DNA of 64,000 nucleotides, from positions 70,835,628 to 70,899,627 of the forward strand of contig CM077164.1 in NCBI GenBank assembly GCA_039583875.1, in the 5' to 3' direction. Positions 21,390 through 33,009 of the stretch are shown here, one piece after another. Origin of the DNA: Platanthera guangdongensis (Eukaryota; Streptophyta; Magnoliopsida; Asparagales; Orchidaceae). A model generated the notes under the pieces. It had not been told where the DNA came from. It was given only the letters and a program-made list of their open reading frames with translations, and did no database searches. A program made the translations under genes and the position numbers. The first letter of the stretch is position 1. Every line of letters begins with the position of its first letter.

Positions 21390-22538
21390 GTGGCGAGGAG
21401 TGGAGCTGGGCCGTCTGAGCCCCAGCGGTCTGATGAGAGTGTCGCACCAATTGAAGCGCCTACGCCTCCTTTGGCGGATACCATTCGGATGGTGACGGAG
21501 ACAGTGCTCGCAGTATTGCAAACACAACCTGTAAGGCCTGCAGTTGTACCTGTTCGTCAAGAGCCTGTTGATGAGCAGTTGAAAAGCTTTATAGAATTTC
21601 ATCCACCTACGTTTGGCGGGGCGATTTCCCCAACACAGGTGGAAGATTGGTTGGCTCGAGTGAAGAGGATCATGACTGCCATTAGGACAACAGAGGAGCA
21701 GAAAGTGACTTTAGCCACTTTTCTGTTGGAAGGAGATGCAAGATTATGGTGGGATGAGATGGAAGTGCATTACTTGGCCGGTCGCGGGTTAGCGGAAGTT
21801 TCTATGGAAGAATTCTCCCGCTTGTTTTTAGCCAAGTACGTGCCAGTGTCCCAGCGGATTGCTATGGAGAATGAATTTTTACGTCTAGTGCAGGGAGAGC
21901 GGGATATTGATACATACCTGCATGAATTTACTAGACTGTGGCGGTATGCGGGATCTACTTTCGCCGAGGAAGCCCGAAAGACAAATCGATTTTATGAGGG
22001 ACTGCGAGATGAGTTGAGATTATTACTTCCGAGTTCGGTGAGCCAAGACTTCCAAGCATTGGTAGATACATCTCGTGCATTGAAGAAGGATATGAAACGA
22101 GTGCATGAAACGAGGAGACTGGCGATGGAGAAGCCAGAATTCAAAGTTCCGCAGTCGGAACAAGTGGAGTTCCAGAAACGAGAGAAGAAGAGATTCAAGC
22201 CTGTGGAACAAACCTCGTCAAATGTTGCATCAGAAGCAACATATGTACAAAGGCGTGTGGAGACACGTACCTGTTTTAAATGCGGAAAAACGGGGCATAT
22301 AGCCTCTAACTGTCGAAGCGGCCCTCCTAGAAGTGAGAAAACGACGGGTGCGTCGTATGAAGATAAGGGTAAAGCAGTGGCTGAATCATCTGCATCTCGG
22401 ACGCAGCCTCGATTGTATAATATGGAAGTGCAAGAGCCGCAAAGTGCACTTGGTGAAATTCAACCTCGGGTTTTCAATTTGGCATTTACCGAGGAGTTTA
22501 AACTCTACTTGCAAAATAATACGGATGAGCGGAAATAA
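21390..22538 (+). CDS. gag: G element Gag protein
   Basis: This open frame of 382 codons encodes a Ty3/gypsy Gag. A retrotransposon-gag domain occupies roughly residues 70-230, with FHPPTFGG, a DARLWWDEM-type helix and FLAKYVPVS. A CCHC zinc knuckle CFKCGKTGHIASNC lies at residues 295-308. The frame opens after TAG 21387-21389; the listed first codon is GTG, and the first in-frame ATG is near residue 34, so translation either starts there or the N-terminus is joined by splicing. The product would form particles. No protease, RT or integrase follows, so the element is gag-only and would need a Tekay partner in trans. Confidence 0.9.
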   Translation: MARSGAGPSEPQRSDESVAPIEAPTPPLADTIRMVTETVLAVLQTQPVRPAVVPVRQEPVDEQLKSFIEFHPPTFGGAISPTQVEDWLARVKRIMTAIRTTEEQKVTLATFLLEGDARLWWDEMEVHYLAGRGLAEVSMEEFSRLFLAKYVPVSQRIAMENEFLRLVQGERDIDTYLHEFTRLWRYAGSTFAEEARKTNRFYEGLRDELRLLLPSSVSQDFQALVDTSRALKKDMKRVHETRRLAMEKPEFKVPQSEQVEFQKREKKRFKPVEQTSSNVASEATYVQRRVETRTCFKCGKTGHIASNCRSGPPRSEKTTGASYEDKGKAVAESSASRTQPRLYNMEVQEPQSALGEIQPRVFNLAFTEEFKLYLQNNTDERK

Positions 22539-22817
22539 GCATGACCCGTGTGAGCTTGTGTGTATGGATGTGATATACGGTATGTATTTGTGAATGTTAT
22601 GTCTTTGTATCTGTGACATATGTGAATGATATGTACATAGCTGGAGATCTAACTGTATGCATGGTTGATATTGGTTTGTTTGTGCGATGGCTTGGGATGA
22701 GACATGCTGCGGCCTCTGAGCTCAAGCCTGGCTCGCCTTTTTGTGTGCGGATGCGGTGGTATTTTGTGATGTTGTGACTGATTGGCGTGAGCCAAATTTC
22801 GAGGATGAAATTCTGTG
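22539..22817 (+). other. G element 3' untranslated region
   Basis: About 280 bp without ORFs sit between the gag stop and the polypurine tract, where pol would be in an autonomous relative. Confidence 0.7.
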
Positions 22818-22831
22818 AAGGAGGGGAGGAT
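22818..22831 (+). promoter_or_regulatory. Polypurine tract of G
   Basis: AAGGAGGGGAGGA directly precedes the TGTAACAGCC start of the 3' LTR. Confidence 0.8.
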
Positions 22832-24915
22832 TGTAACAGCCTAAAATTTTTTGGGCCAATTTGGGTTCAGGCATGGGTGACACGGCCTGGGACACAGGCG
22901 TGTCCCAGGGCGTGTCAAGCCTGGGTTGTGTCGAGTCGTGCGGTCGACGAATTTTGCTCGACGATCGTCGAGTGAGGACACGGCCTGTGACACGGGCGTG
23001 TCACAGGGCGTGTCAATTGGTCGACGAACTCAGCTCGACGTTTTGCGCCAGGGCGTGTTTGGGGGACACAGGTATGTCCAGGTGCACACGGCCTGGAACA
23101 CGGGCGTGTGCCAGGGCCATGTGAGTCTCGGGTGGTTTTGAGGCTGTGCAGCCTGATCCACACGGCCATAGACATGGGCGTGTCTGAAGGCCTGTCATGG
23201 GACACGGCCCGTGACACGGGCGTGTCCCGTGGCCGTGTTCTGGTTGGCTGTAAGTCGATTGCCTGCCGCTTAGGTGACACGGCCTGTGACACGGGCGTGT
23301 CACAGGGCGTGTCAGGCCGTGTTCATGTTTTTCTGGACGATTCTGAGCCGTTTGATTCCCTCTTTCTGGATCCAATGGATAGGCTTTGTCCAGTTGTTGA
23401 TAAGGCCGGGGAAAAAGGGGATTTAACCCTTCCACTTCATTATCTTCTTCTTCTTCTTCTCATTTCAAGAGAGAGCAAGAAGAGGGGAGTGCAAGGGAAG
23501 GAAGGAGTAAGAGAAACCAGCTGCTGGAGGAGCTGCAGAGTGCGGAATGAAGATCCGAGAGCGGATTCGTGGAGGCTAAGCCAAGGCGGTGACTACCATC
23601 CGGCTACTTCATGGCACCGAAGCCATCTTCAAGGGTAATGATCTCCTTCTTGGACATCGAAGTCCTTTCGTTTATGCATATGCGTGGAATCCTCCACCAA
23701 AAGGTGGATTGTGAAGTGATTCCGTTGTTGAGTCTGCATCTAGAGCCGGAATTGTGAAGTACGACATAGGCATGCTGTGTGAAGCCCATCTGGACTGGTA
23801 GTCTGGATTGGTGATGATCATGGGTAAACCAGAGAAGATTCCGTGGGTTTGCAAAGATGCTATGTGCTTTGTGTATTAGATGATTGAATGCTATGTGTGG
23901 ATGGTATGCTCATGCGTGGGCTAGCCATGGATATGGTCTTGGATGCTTTGCGAAGCTCCTTGTGGTTTGCTCTGCGAGAGCGGGAAGCTGCGGCTACCCA
24001 GGAAGGGAAGGCCGACCCGCGTCACGGTGCGCCAGTGACGATGTGAGCACGAGCAAGGCTAATCTATACCTGGGCATGGTGGAGAGATCGATTCGTGGCA
24101 GTGTTCGGGAGCGTGCGATAGCCCGACTTGCTACACCGAAATAAAAGCGGGTCGATCTGTTGGATGAATGCACATGTTTGCCATGCGGTACGTACCTCTG
24201 CTTGGTTTGGGCGGAATGCAACCAGCATGCGTGTTGGGGTGACTAGGACCTGCCATCCAACAAGTTAATTACCGTGCGATTGGTGGTGTTACCACGGGTT
24301 TCCGGTACACCGTAAGGTGACCTGAGAGCACGAAGCATCGGGCTGCGGTCGACGTTTGTGATTGGCTATGTCTGCTTGTGGTTATTAGCTATTGTACTTG
24401 CAAATGCATACAGGGAAGGAACCGCTGCCCCGGGCATGGGGTAGGGTCGTTATAATTGGTTAGCTGTAGCTGACCGTTACTTTGTTTGCCGCTCTTTGGT
24501 GGCTGTCTACTTGCAGGTGCTGCGGCTTGAAATGAAATGCATGGATTGAAAGCTTGTTGCTAAGGCCCTTGAAGGCCAAGTGAATCGTGGTTGGATTTTA
24601 TGTGTGGCCGGCCTGCATGCCGATGTACGAACTTGTATATGTGTAAAAAGAGAAACCTGTAAGGCCTTAAGGCCATGTGTGTGTGGGTTGTATACATTCC
24701 TGGTTTTGGATATATAAATGTGAAATTTATATGTTAGTGGACATTCCTGGAGTTGAGTTCATGCAACTAGTTAATGCTGCGCTAGAATGAATTGGGTTAA
24801 GGACACATATCGAATTTGATCACCACAAGTAATGCTGTCACTTGTCCGTGACGTATGGCGTGGGGCCCCGACCGGACCCACCGTTATATGTCATGTGACG
24901 AGTGAGGGTGTTACA
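22832..24915 (+). mobile_element. G element 3' LTR
   Basis: This 2084-bp LTR runs from TGTAACAGCC to GGTGTTACA. It contains a palindrome array (22878-23330), a CT-rich then purine-rich stretch shared in layout with T, the GGTTAGC/GCTGACC hairpin near 24460 and the GGGGCCCCG motif near the end. The flanking ATAAT at 24916 has no clear partner because the 5' end is rearranged. Confidence 0.9.
22878..23330 (+). repeat. Palindrome array, G 3' LTR
   Basis: Units of the form ACACGGCCTG-(N)-ACACGGGCGTGTC-(N)-GGGCGTGTC recur. TCGACGATCGTCGA lies near 22955-22970. The sense strand carries GGGC in the palindrome centre, the opposite sense from the Athila LTRs. Confidence 0.85.
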
Positions 24916-25245
24916 ATAATGATGAACATGAAGAGTGCTAAAAAGCTATGAAAGCATAAAACAAAACTCATACACACACACACCCATTAAAAAGAACGAA
25001 AACAAAGGATAAAACAAAATAAAAATAAGATTGCTTAAGGAGGAGGACACATAGATGAAATCCAAATCCATATAAAGGGAGAAAATCTACAATTTTATTA
25101 ATCTAAAAAGTAGATTACAAAGCTAAAATAAAAATAAAGGAGAGGGGGAGAAATTCCCTTACATAGCCTTTGGAATCATCTAAGCAGCCAACTCCCTAAC
25201 TAAGATGGTTCAAAAAAAGAGAACAGGACTCCAAACAGAAAGCTT

Positions 25246-25254
25246 CTATTTATA
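25246..25254 (-). promoter_or_regulatory. TATA box, Ath-2 3' LTR
   Basis: The sense strand reads TATAAATAG, in the same place relative to the array as in Ath-1. Confidence 0.65.
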
Positions 25255-25264
25255 GGAAAAATTT

Positions 25265-25720
25265 TCCAAGTACACGCCCTAGGTCACGGACGTGTACATG
25301 GGGCGTGTATGCACTATTCATTAGGCGGTCCTGAGATTTGACGGATGGTTCGACTTTGCGGCTGTACACATGGCGGGTCACGGGCATGTCACATTTGACA
25401 CGAGCGTATCGGGGAGGTTGATCAGGGGACGGCGTTGCGTCAATCAGTCGCCGACGACGTCTTGTCGGGCTAGGTGGAGAAGTACACGCCCGTGTCGCAT
25501 CTTGACACGGGCGTGTCGGGTCGGGTCGACGATTGTCGAGCACGAAATCGTCGAGCTGGCGTGACACGGGGTTGGTCACGTGCGTGTCATTTGACACGGG
25601 CATGTTGCAGGGCGTGTTCAGCTATTATTTGCGGGCGAAAACTTTTCACTTGGAATTGAAGGTACACGCCCTGGTCACGGGCATGACCTGAAGTACACGG
25701 GCGTGTACTATGCAAATTTG
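25265..25720 (-). repeat. Palindrome array, Ath-2 LTR
   Basis: Decayed copies of GACACGGGCGTGTC and TACACGGGCGTGTA occur with many CG to TG/CA changes. GACACGGGCGTGTC is intact near 25504. Confidence 0.8.
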
Positions 25721-27831
25721 ACAATTTTCCTAAAAATTTCAGGAAACAAATTTAAAGTTAAGTTAGTACAATATTTACAAAAAGGAACAATTTATTAAAG
25801 AAAATTAACTAAAAATAAAGGAAATAAACAAATATGACTAAATTTATGTACATAAAAATACGTATAATTATAACTCATCAAATACCCCATACTTAAGTTT
25901 TTGCTATTATAAAACAAAAGTTGGAGATATACTTATAATGAATTAAAGAAATCCTAACTTTAGCTACCGCTTGAATTAATTGAAAGAAAGATCAAAATAA
26001 ACATCTGGGGTATAAGAGTTAAGTCCTAAATTATGACAAAAATTTAAATAAGGGAAGAGTTTCAGCTAAAGACTTCAGATATAATCAAATTGATAGCAAA
26101 AAATTTTATTTGTTAGGTTAACAAAACTAGATTGGATTATGGAAACTTTAGCTTAAAAGAATTAAAGGAAATAATTCAATTTAAGAATTATGCTCTCAAA
26201 AAGATTTTAAATTAAATATAGAATCATTTGAAATTGGCGGAGTGGGATATTGATTTATGAAGAAGGCTTGAATTAGAGATGAGGGTATATTTTTTCGCTC
26301 AAACATCTAATGAATTTTTTGTTTGAATATGAATGTTTAGAAAAACGAAATCTTATTTTCCATAATATAGAAAATTTTATAACACCTTCATAATAACCCA
26401 ATATATATGTATAAGAGTAATGAATTTTATCCTCTTACTCCGTAACATATAATCTTTTCAAATATTGGATGACTATATTTACGGAACGAACTCTTATTCT
26501 CATTGGCATATGATCTTTTAAGGATCAAAATCATGTAAAGTAAGACATGAAAAAAGGAGATAGGGTTTTTTCAGAAAGAAAACTAGGTTTAATAAAAAAA
26601 ATTTGAGAGCAACCTTTATAAATTAAACGTTCCTATATTTAAAAAAAAAACTTGGAGTAAACATAATTTGAAATCTAAAGTTGTTATTTTCTAACAAAAT
26701 AAATGTGCAACTATTTAGATAAGTTGAAGTGGTGTTGAAAATAAGTACCGTATCTAAATAAAAAATAAAGCATAAGAAATTCTTTAAAGCTTAACCTGAG
26801 ATATCTAAATCAATCGATCTCCAATTAATAAACGAATAGTAAGCAAAGAATTAATAAAATTCGCTTATAAATAAACTCGCAACTAGATTTTTGGAGAGCG
26901 AAAATGGGTTAAGAATGAGATATTTAATTTATTCGTTACATAGTAAACAATTTTTTGTGGGATTTTAGGGTTTTTATCTTTTTTGTATTTTTTATTTATT
27001 ATCTATTTTTGGATTTTTAGAGTTATTTTTTTTTGGATTTTCTAATTTTTTTTTGTTTTTATCAAGTTATAAGAAAGGGAAAATAAAGAGGTTACTTACA
27101 AAGAAGAGAGGGGGAAAGAGAAAGATTTTTTTTGCAAAAATGATTTACAAATTAAAAACAAAATTTTTTGAACCTTTTGTTTTTTAAGTTTTTTTTTTGT
27201 TTTATGAATTTTTTAGAAGTGAGGGGGGAAAGAGAGAGGTTATTTTTACAAAAATATTTACAAATCAAATTTTTTTTTGGATTTTTGTTTTATAAATTTT
27301 TTTTGTGATTTTTTGTTTTATGAATTTTTTGGAAGAGAGAGGTTATTTTTTGAAATTTTTTGTTTTATTATTTTTTTGTGATATTTGTGTCTTATGATTT
27401 TTTTAGATTTTTAATTATAAAACAACCAAAAATAGGTTTATTAAAAAAAATTTTGTTTTTGAAGTTTTATAAATTTTTTTTTACTCGAAATAGTTTTGAG
27501 TTTTTTTTTAATTATAACAATTTTTTTTTGAATTTTTAATTTTTTTTTATTTTTTTATTTTTGATGAGTACACAATATAAAAGCGTAGAATTGAAAAATA
27601 AGAAAATACCTCCATATCTAAACCCAACATTGTCCTCAATGTTACAATCTAAGTATGTGGAACGATAATAAACAAAATATAATATGTACAAAAAAAAGAG
27701 AGGGGGGTAGGAATTTCCCTAAGATGAGGTCGGGGAAGCCCATTTGAAACCCTGCATTATTAATAACAAAGGAAAGAAAAAATAACCGAAAAAATGAAAA
27801 AGATAAATTCGGTAAAAAGTTTGTGGGCAGT

Positions 27832-27945
27832 AGGGGCAAGTGTGTGTGTGACTCGAAGCTAACGTCTTATCTTATGAGCGTGTACAGAAATGCGATCCCC
27901 TAGCGCTCACAAGAGCGTGAAGCGCGCCGAAGCGAAAAAATAGAG
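27832..27945 (-). pseudogene. pol: Residual integrase fragment in Ath-2
   Basis: About 115 bp aligns with 11879-11994 of Ath-1, the integrase core including the region of D708: 'gctaacgtctta', 'cagaaatgc', 'atcccct', 'gccgaagcga'. It is frame-broken and shows that Ath-2 once had pol. Confidence 0.75.
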
Positions 27946-28584
27946 TTATAATATTTAATAATAGAAAAAATTTTATTTATTTTAAGTGTTTATTATTTTT
28001 TTGGTAAAATTTTGTTGGATTTTTTGAAAAGAAATAAAACAAGTTAAGACAAAATATAGATACATAATATTTTGTTTTTTTAAGAGGGGGAATTTTTGTG
28101 CTATATATATACATTTGTAATAAATTATTAAATTTTTTAAGTAGTTTTTTTAGTTAGGTTTATATAAGTTTTTTTTTGTTTTTGGTTTTTTGTATTTTTG
28201 TAGGTTTTTAAGTTTTTTTAGATTTTTTGTTTTTTTTGTTTTTAAGTTTTTTTAAAGTTTTTTAGATTTTTTACTTTTTTGTGTGGTTTTTTTTGTTTTT
28301 AAGTTTTTTTGGTTTTTTGTATTTTGTACGTTTTAAAGTTTTTTAGAGTTTTGGGAAATATATGAAATAATAATATAATAATAATAATTTTTTTAAGTTG
28401 TTTTTAGTTTTTAGTTTTTTTTTATATTTTATAGTTTTTAGTTTTGAGATTTTTTAAAGTTTTATAATTTTTAAATTTTTAGTGTTAAGTTTTTTCTTAG
28501 TTTTTTAAAAATTAAATTTTTTTTAGTGTTTTTAAGTAATTTTAATAATAATAATAATAATATTATTATTAATTTTTTGACGGC

Positions 28585-28589
<5 letters not shown>

Positions 28590-28679
<90 letters not shown>
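28590..28679. repeat. (TA)n microsatellite
   Basis: About 45 uninterrupted TA units. The Tyr-Ile repeat ORFs on both strands are artefacts. Confidence 0.98.
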
Positions 28680-28681
<2 letters not shown>

Positions 28682-28722
28682 AGTAATAGTTTTATAGAGT
28701 TCAAAATAACAACTCGAAATTT

Positions 28723-28739
28723 CCCCGGCAACGACGCCA
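28723..28739 (-). promoter_or_regulatory. Primer-binding site of Ath-2, tRNA-Asp
   Basis: The plus strand reads CCCCGGCAACGACGCCA, one base different from the Ath-1 site, six bases before the LTR start. Confidence 0.85.
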
Positions 28740-28745
28740 AAAATT

Positions 28746-29004
28746 TGATGGGGGTTAAAACTCAAAAAATTAGTTCGGACACGGGGCGCCCCGGGCGGTT
28801 TATTTAGAAAGGGCGGATTTGGTTTTTATTTAGTAAGACGGGGCACACGGATGTATTATTTGGATATAAAACAGTTGAAATCGAGTTTTAACGAAATGAG
28901 GCATGCACACCTATCACGTGTAGTACATGATATTCCGGTGAGGAATATCAGGGTCGTATTGTTTTCGGGGTCGGGTTGATTATTTCTACTCTTCCCTAGA
29001 GGCC
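28746..29004 (-). mobile_element. Ath-2 5' LTR, fragment 1
   Basis: It starts TGATGGGGG and aligns with the left part of the Ath-1 LTR ('gcacacctatcac', 'tagtac', 'gaggaatatc'). It is interrupted by the CACTA-like element. Confidence 0.85.
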
Positions 29005-29200
29005 CACTACTAGAAAAATGAGTATTAGCTACACATTTTTTGTCAGGGTTCAAAAATCGTGGCTAATACACTAATATTAGCCATGATCTCAAAACTGCGA
29101 CAAATATTTAGGTTTTAGCCACGACTATAAAAAAACATGGCTAATACCTTTGTATTAGCCATAAAAAACAAAAAAAAGCGTGGCTAATACCTTTGAATGC
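29005..29200. repeat. CACTA left subterminal repeats
   Basis: At least six copies of TTAGCCA(C/T)G or its complement alternate within about 200 bp of the terminus. Confidence 0.85.
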
Positions 29201-30218
29201 GTTTAATTTGTGCCTTATTGTTTGATTGGTTTACTCATTATGAATTGTAGAAAGTTGAATGAGAGTTCATTATTCTAAGTTAATTAATTTACCTTAACTA
29301 TAAATTTAGTTTGTGACTTAATTAATTTTCCTCCTTATTTTGGCTCCTTAATCCCCCAACCCTAGCAACCTGACCATTTCAACTCCCCCGCTCAGGCTCT
29401 CCTCCGCCTATGCTCTGCACGCCAGACCATTTCATCTCCTCCGCCGGTAACTACCGCCGTCGTAAAATAACGTCGTTGTCCTTACCCTAAACCGCCGCTG
29501 CCCCCGTCGTCCATCTTCTGATTTATATCCTTCGTCCCCGTCGGCGCCGTCGTGGTCGACTGCCAGCTTCCTCCTTTACTGGCTTCTTCTTTCTCTGTTG
29601 GTCTGGCCCTAGAAATCTTGCCGACTCCTGAAGATTCAGCCGATGACTATGCTAATGGAAGCAAGGGAAGAGGCCATCCACGATGATTAGTTGAAGGTCT
29701 TTGTGGACGTTCGTGTCCTAAATCTCCTGCAAGGTCAATTTATTTCCTCTCTCCCACCTTATTTAGGCATATCGACCTCTTCCACAAATAAAATTTTGTT
29801 GCTACTCTGATTTTTATTCGTTGTTGGGTGTGGTTGGGTTTGTTTATCTTGAACCTATTCATTAGTTCTTATCGGTTGTCCAATGTAGGTGTTGGTTGTG
29901 GTTGGGTTGTGATTGTCCCTGGTGGCATTTTGCTTAGGGTTTTCTATGAATATTTTTATCCTATGCGTTCGTGAATATAATCAGCCTCTACTTTGTAATT
30001 TTCCTAGGTGTTGTATTTTGTCCAAAGTAATTATCCTATAAAATTCCATATTTTTCTAATTTGTAATTTTCATAGGTGTTGTAATTTTCTTAGGTAAGCT
30101 CTCCAAATAGCCATTGATTGTTCTTTTTGTATTTCATGATTTTTTTGCAGAAAATGTTAATAAACTGATCTTGATTGTTGTAAATCTTGTTTTTTTTGCC
30201 TTTCTAACTACTCGTCAG

Positions 30219-30660
30219 GATTTTAGTAGCTGCATTGACATTGTTTGATCGAGTTGCAGACACATTTATCTCATGGTGCTGTGTGCATTTTGTAAGTTGT
30301 TTGATCCATTTCTTTTTTTTCTGCTTTGCTGATTTTTAAAATTTGTTTTTTAAAAGGATGCCAATGTACAATGAAGCAAAGGTGGTAATCTTTTTGTGCT
30401 TGTCGTATCCTAAAACTCAGGTAAAACTTCTTCCTCACTTGAATTGCTCACATGAATCCCATTGATGTTTAACATATTGGCAAACTCTTGATTATGGAAG
30501 GGAACAACATATATCTATGAAACTTTCTTTCGGCCATATGTGGCTAGTCATGAGACAGAAATTGATCGCAGCTTACTAGAGTTGAAGGTAAGAGCCGGTG
30601 ATATGATTTTTTTATATTGTCAGAAGGCTGCCATGTGTTTGACTGAAAATAGATTTGTTC
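30219..30660 (+). pseudogene. Captured HVA22-like exons
   Basis: Three consecutive exon-like pieces encode a TB2/DP1/HVA22 segment. About 30219-30277 encodes ILVAALTLFDRVADTFISW. 30357-30420 encodes MPMYNEAKVVIFLCLSYPKTQ-type sequence with a GT donor at 30421. From 30501 the sequence is GTTYIYETFFRPYV then HETEIDRSLLELKVRAGDM. HVA22 proteins are ER-membrane proteins of the REEP/Yop1 family that shape tubules. Introns are kept, so the capture was at DNA level. The start and the end of the gene are missing. The exon order and splice sites agree with the family. Confidence 0.85.
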
Positions 30661-32099
30661 TAAATGACCATGTCTATATAAATTCCTTGATCTATATATT
30701 GATCTATCTATGTATTAGTTGTTAATAAACTTTTGAACCTATAGGTATCCTTTTACTTATCGAGTTGCTATTACACAAGCTTCTCCTTGTTGTTCACAGA
30801 TTCCTAGCATTGAGTTGTTCAAGTAGAAGGAAATGATCTTTTTGAGTGTTGACAGCTATGGACAATAATCATACTGGACAACTTATTTTTCTCCGGAGAT
30901 GCACAGGTCTGTCTTGTTATCAACTTAGGACTCTTGCATGAATTAATAATCATCCAGAGTGTTGGAAAAATGTTTTGTATGAAAATTACAGGGTTGCATA
31001 TATACTGTTAGCGTCAACTCCCATACAAGATCCATATCTAGATCATATAAAAATAGTAGCATAAGGAGCAAATCTTTAGTTACGACTATACAGTATCGTA
31101 CATTTTCTTTAGGAGCTCGATGTCCTGTGCTTCTTGTGTGTGCTCAAGATGGAAATATTTGTTTCTTCAGTTTAATAATTTTAGTGCATATGATGTGTTA
31201 TTCTTATTGTTCTATAGTACTACTTACTAAACTGAATACTGGTTCATGTTGTGTATCCTTGGAAATTAAAGGATATCTGACTCTTTTATGCTCACTCAAG
31301 CTTGCTCCAAGGCTGCATAGCATCCATACTTCTTTCTGTCCCCTTTTTTCTCTTAAAAAAACGTTGGATGCATGTCAGGGAGACATATGTATTAACATTG
31401 TCTATGTGTCAAGATTTATTTAGTATGATGTATTGTATATTATGTACTGTTATGCAATTAAGAACACATCATATGCTTATATATTTACACATGCATTAGC
31501 TTGTATCATAAAGTAGAATCACTTCAGTAATGAGCGAACCGAATCCGGCTCATAGTAACTCTAATTCAAATTTTGTGTTGATTAAAATTCTAGGAGTGTG
31601 TTTCGAGTTTTGGACATAATTAGGAAGTGATATTGTTGAGTTATTCAGTTCACTAATACTAAATAATTAGGTCTTCTCTCTCTTTGATGCTCTTTAAATA
31701 GCTAATGGGAATATACACTCCAATCAAGAACATAATATACGCTTTAATCATCATTCATTATCTGGTGTCACTTGTTAGAAACCTGTTCGGAAGGAGATGT
31801 AAGCTGCAGTTGGAATTGGTGAGAGTAAAGGCTCTGAGCTTTCTCTGGAAGACAATTGGGTAAATCCAATCAAGGAAGTGGACAATTTGGTGTACAATCT
31901 TTTCCAGGTATATGTCAACTTCAGGACAAAGTGACGAACAGATAAGAAAATTGTTGTTGTAAGTGACATTTGTTATTTTGGTGATTTGAAATTATACGCG
32001 TGCTTCTATTTGAAATGTATGCCATGAAGGTTCTGTGACTGAGACTGCTTTAACAAAGTTAGGTGCAAAATTTTCTGAAACTCTCTTATATCTGAAAAA

Positions 32100-32690
32100 G
32101 ATGCTTCAGCATTAGGCATCATAAAGTGCAGTACAGAGGGCACCAATTTAGACTGCAAAGGAGATAAAATCTTTACTAAATCTGATAGAGAGGGTGAAAA
32201 TGACACAGGAAACAATACATTATGCTCTGATTATGAAAACACAGGTGATATACATCACAAAAAAGTTGGTGTTTTCTCAGTCGATTCTTTTGTTGGTATA
32301 CTGACAATGGCGCAAATGAGTGGAAAGGATGATCTGTTGTTCTCCGACTATCCTAATATTGGTCATTTTGAGGATTTTGAGAAAATGTTCAGGTAACTTT
32401 GCAACTTCCTATCTAAATATAATTTGTAATGCCTTTACTTTTATTAGGTTGTAATTTCTCTTCTTCAATTTTATTTGTCTTTGGAGAAATCATGGTTCCA
32501 ACTTTGCACATGGGAGCACTGTTACTGAAGAAGAGATATCATGGTTTTCATCTTCCTTACATGGATTTCATGGTGTGGAAGATACATTGCAATCAGTTGT
32601 ACTATCTTCAGTTTCAACGTCGAGTACTTTTCACAATGCAACCAGTGCTCATGATTTGTGCTCTAATGATTTGCCTGCAACTGAACCATT
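32100..32690 (+). pseudogene. Captured LNK-like exons
   Basis: An exon ending at 32392 before GTAACTT encodes ...KDDLLFSDYPNIGHFEDFEKMFR. The next, from about 32487, encodes NHGSNFAHGSTVTEEEISWFSSS. This matches the conserved 'DWP.IG.FEDVD.MFR' and 'WFSSS' blocks of LNK1/LNK2, plant circadian-clock coactivators. The upstream part of the exon is degraded. A ~120-bp stretch around 32590-32690 is tandemly duplicated at 32700-32830. Confidence 0.7.
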
Positions 32691-32699
32691 GATTTGAAA

Positions 32700-32830
32700 T
32701 TTATGATTTCTGGCATTCAGTTGTACTATTTGGAAGATACATTGCAATCAGTTGTACAATCTTCAGTTTCAACGTAAGTACTTTTCACAATGCAACCAGT
32801 GATCATGATTTGAAATTTATGATTTCTGGC
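32700..32830 (+). repeat. Tandem duplication inside LNK-like piece
   Basis: 'ggaagatacattgcaatcag', then 'cttcagtttcaacgt' and 'acttttcacaatgcaacc', occur here and again at about 32578-32650 with few changes. Confidence 0.85.
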
Positions 32831-33009
32831 GTTCAGTTTTTTTTTTCAAATTTCTTCATTAGTTTATTTAGTTTTCTTCCTTTGCACTTGCATCGTCTAT
32901 ATATTATAGTCATTGACAGTGAGAGTTCTTTGTGTGCTATTGTGAACAATAGAGCCATACATTGATCCCAAGCAAAAGCTAACAATCTTATTTATGTTTT
33001 AACTTGCAG

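Larger units (their letters stand above)
24916..25880 (-). mobile_element. Ath-2 3' LTR, truncated
   Basis: The plus-strand right part of an Athila LTR ends AACTCATCA, matching the end of the Ath-1 LTR. It includes a TATA box (TATAAATAG on the minus strand, 25246-25254) and a palindrome array. It is cut at 24916 by the G element. Confidence 0.85.
25881..28722 (-). mobile_element. Ath-2 internal region, coding deleted
   Basis: The order matches Ath-1 (polypurine tract at 25881-25896, AT-rich spacer, second tract and hairpin at about 27607-27643). Nearly all of gag-pol is missing and only about 2.85 kb separates the LTRs. Long A/T runs and a TA microsatellite fill the rest. It is a non-autonomous internal-deletion derivative. 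Confidence 0.8.

Noticed and set aside
22915..23435. Overlapping ORFs on both strands rich in Arg-Pro-Cys/His-Gly-Arg-Val (also 34574-35255, 41956-42612, 5729-6155)
   Set aside because: They are translations of the GACACGGGCGTGTC arrays in several frames, have no start context and vary between LTR copies.
28471..28807. Tyr-Ile repeat proteins on both strands
   Set aside because: Translation of the (TA)n microsatellite.
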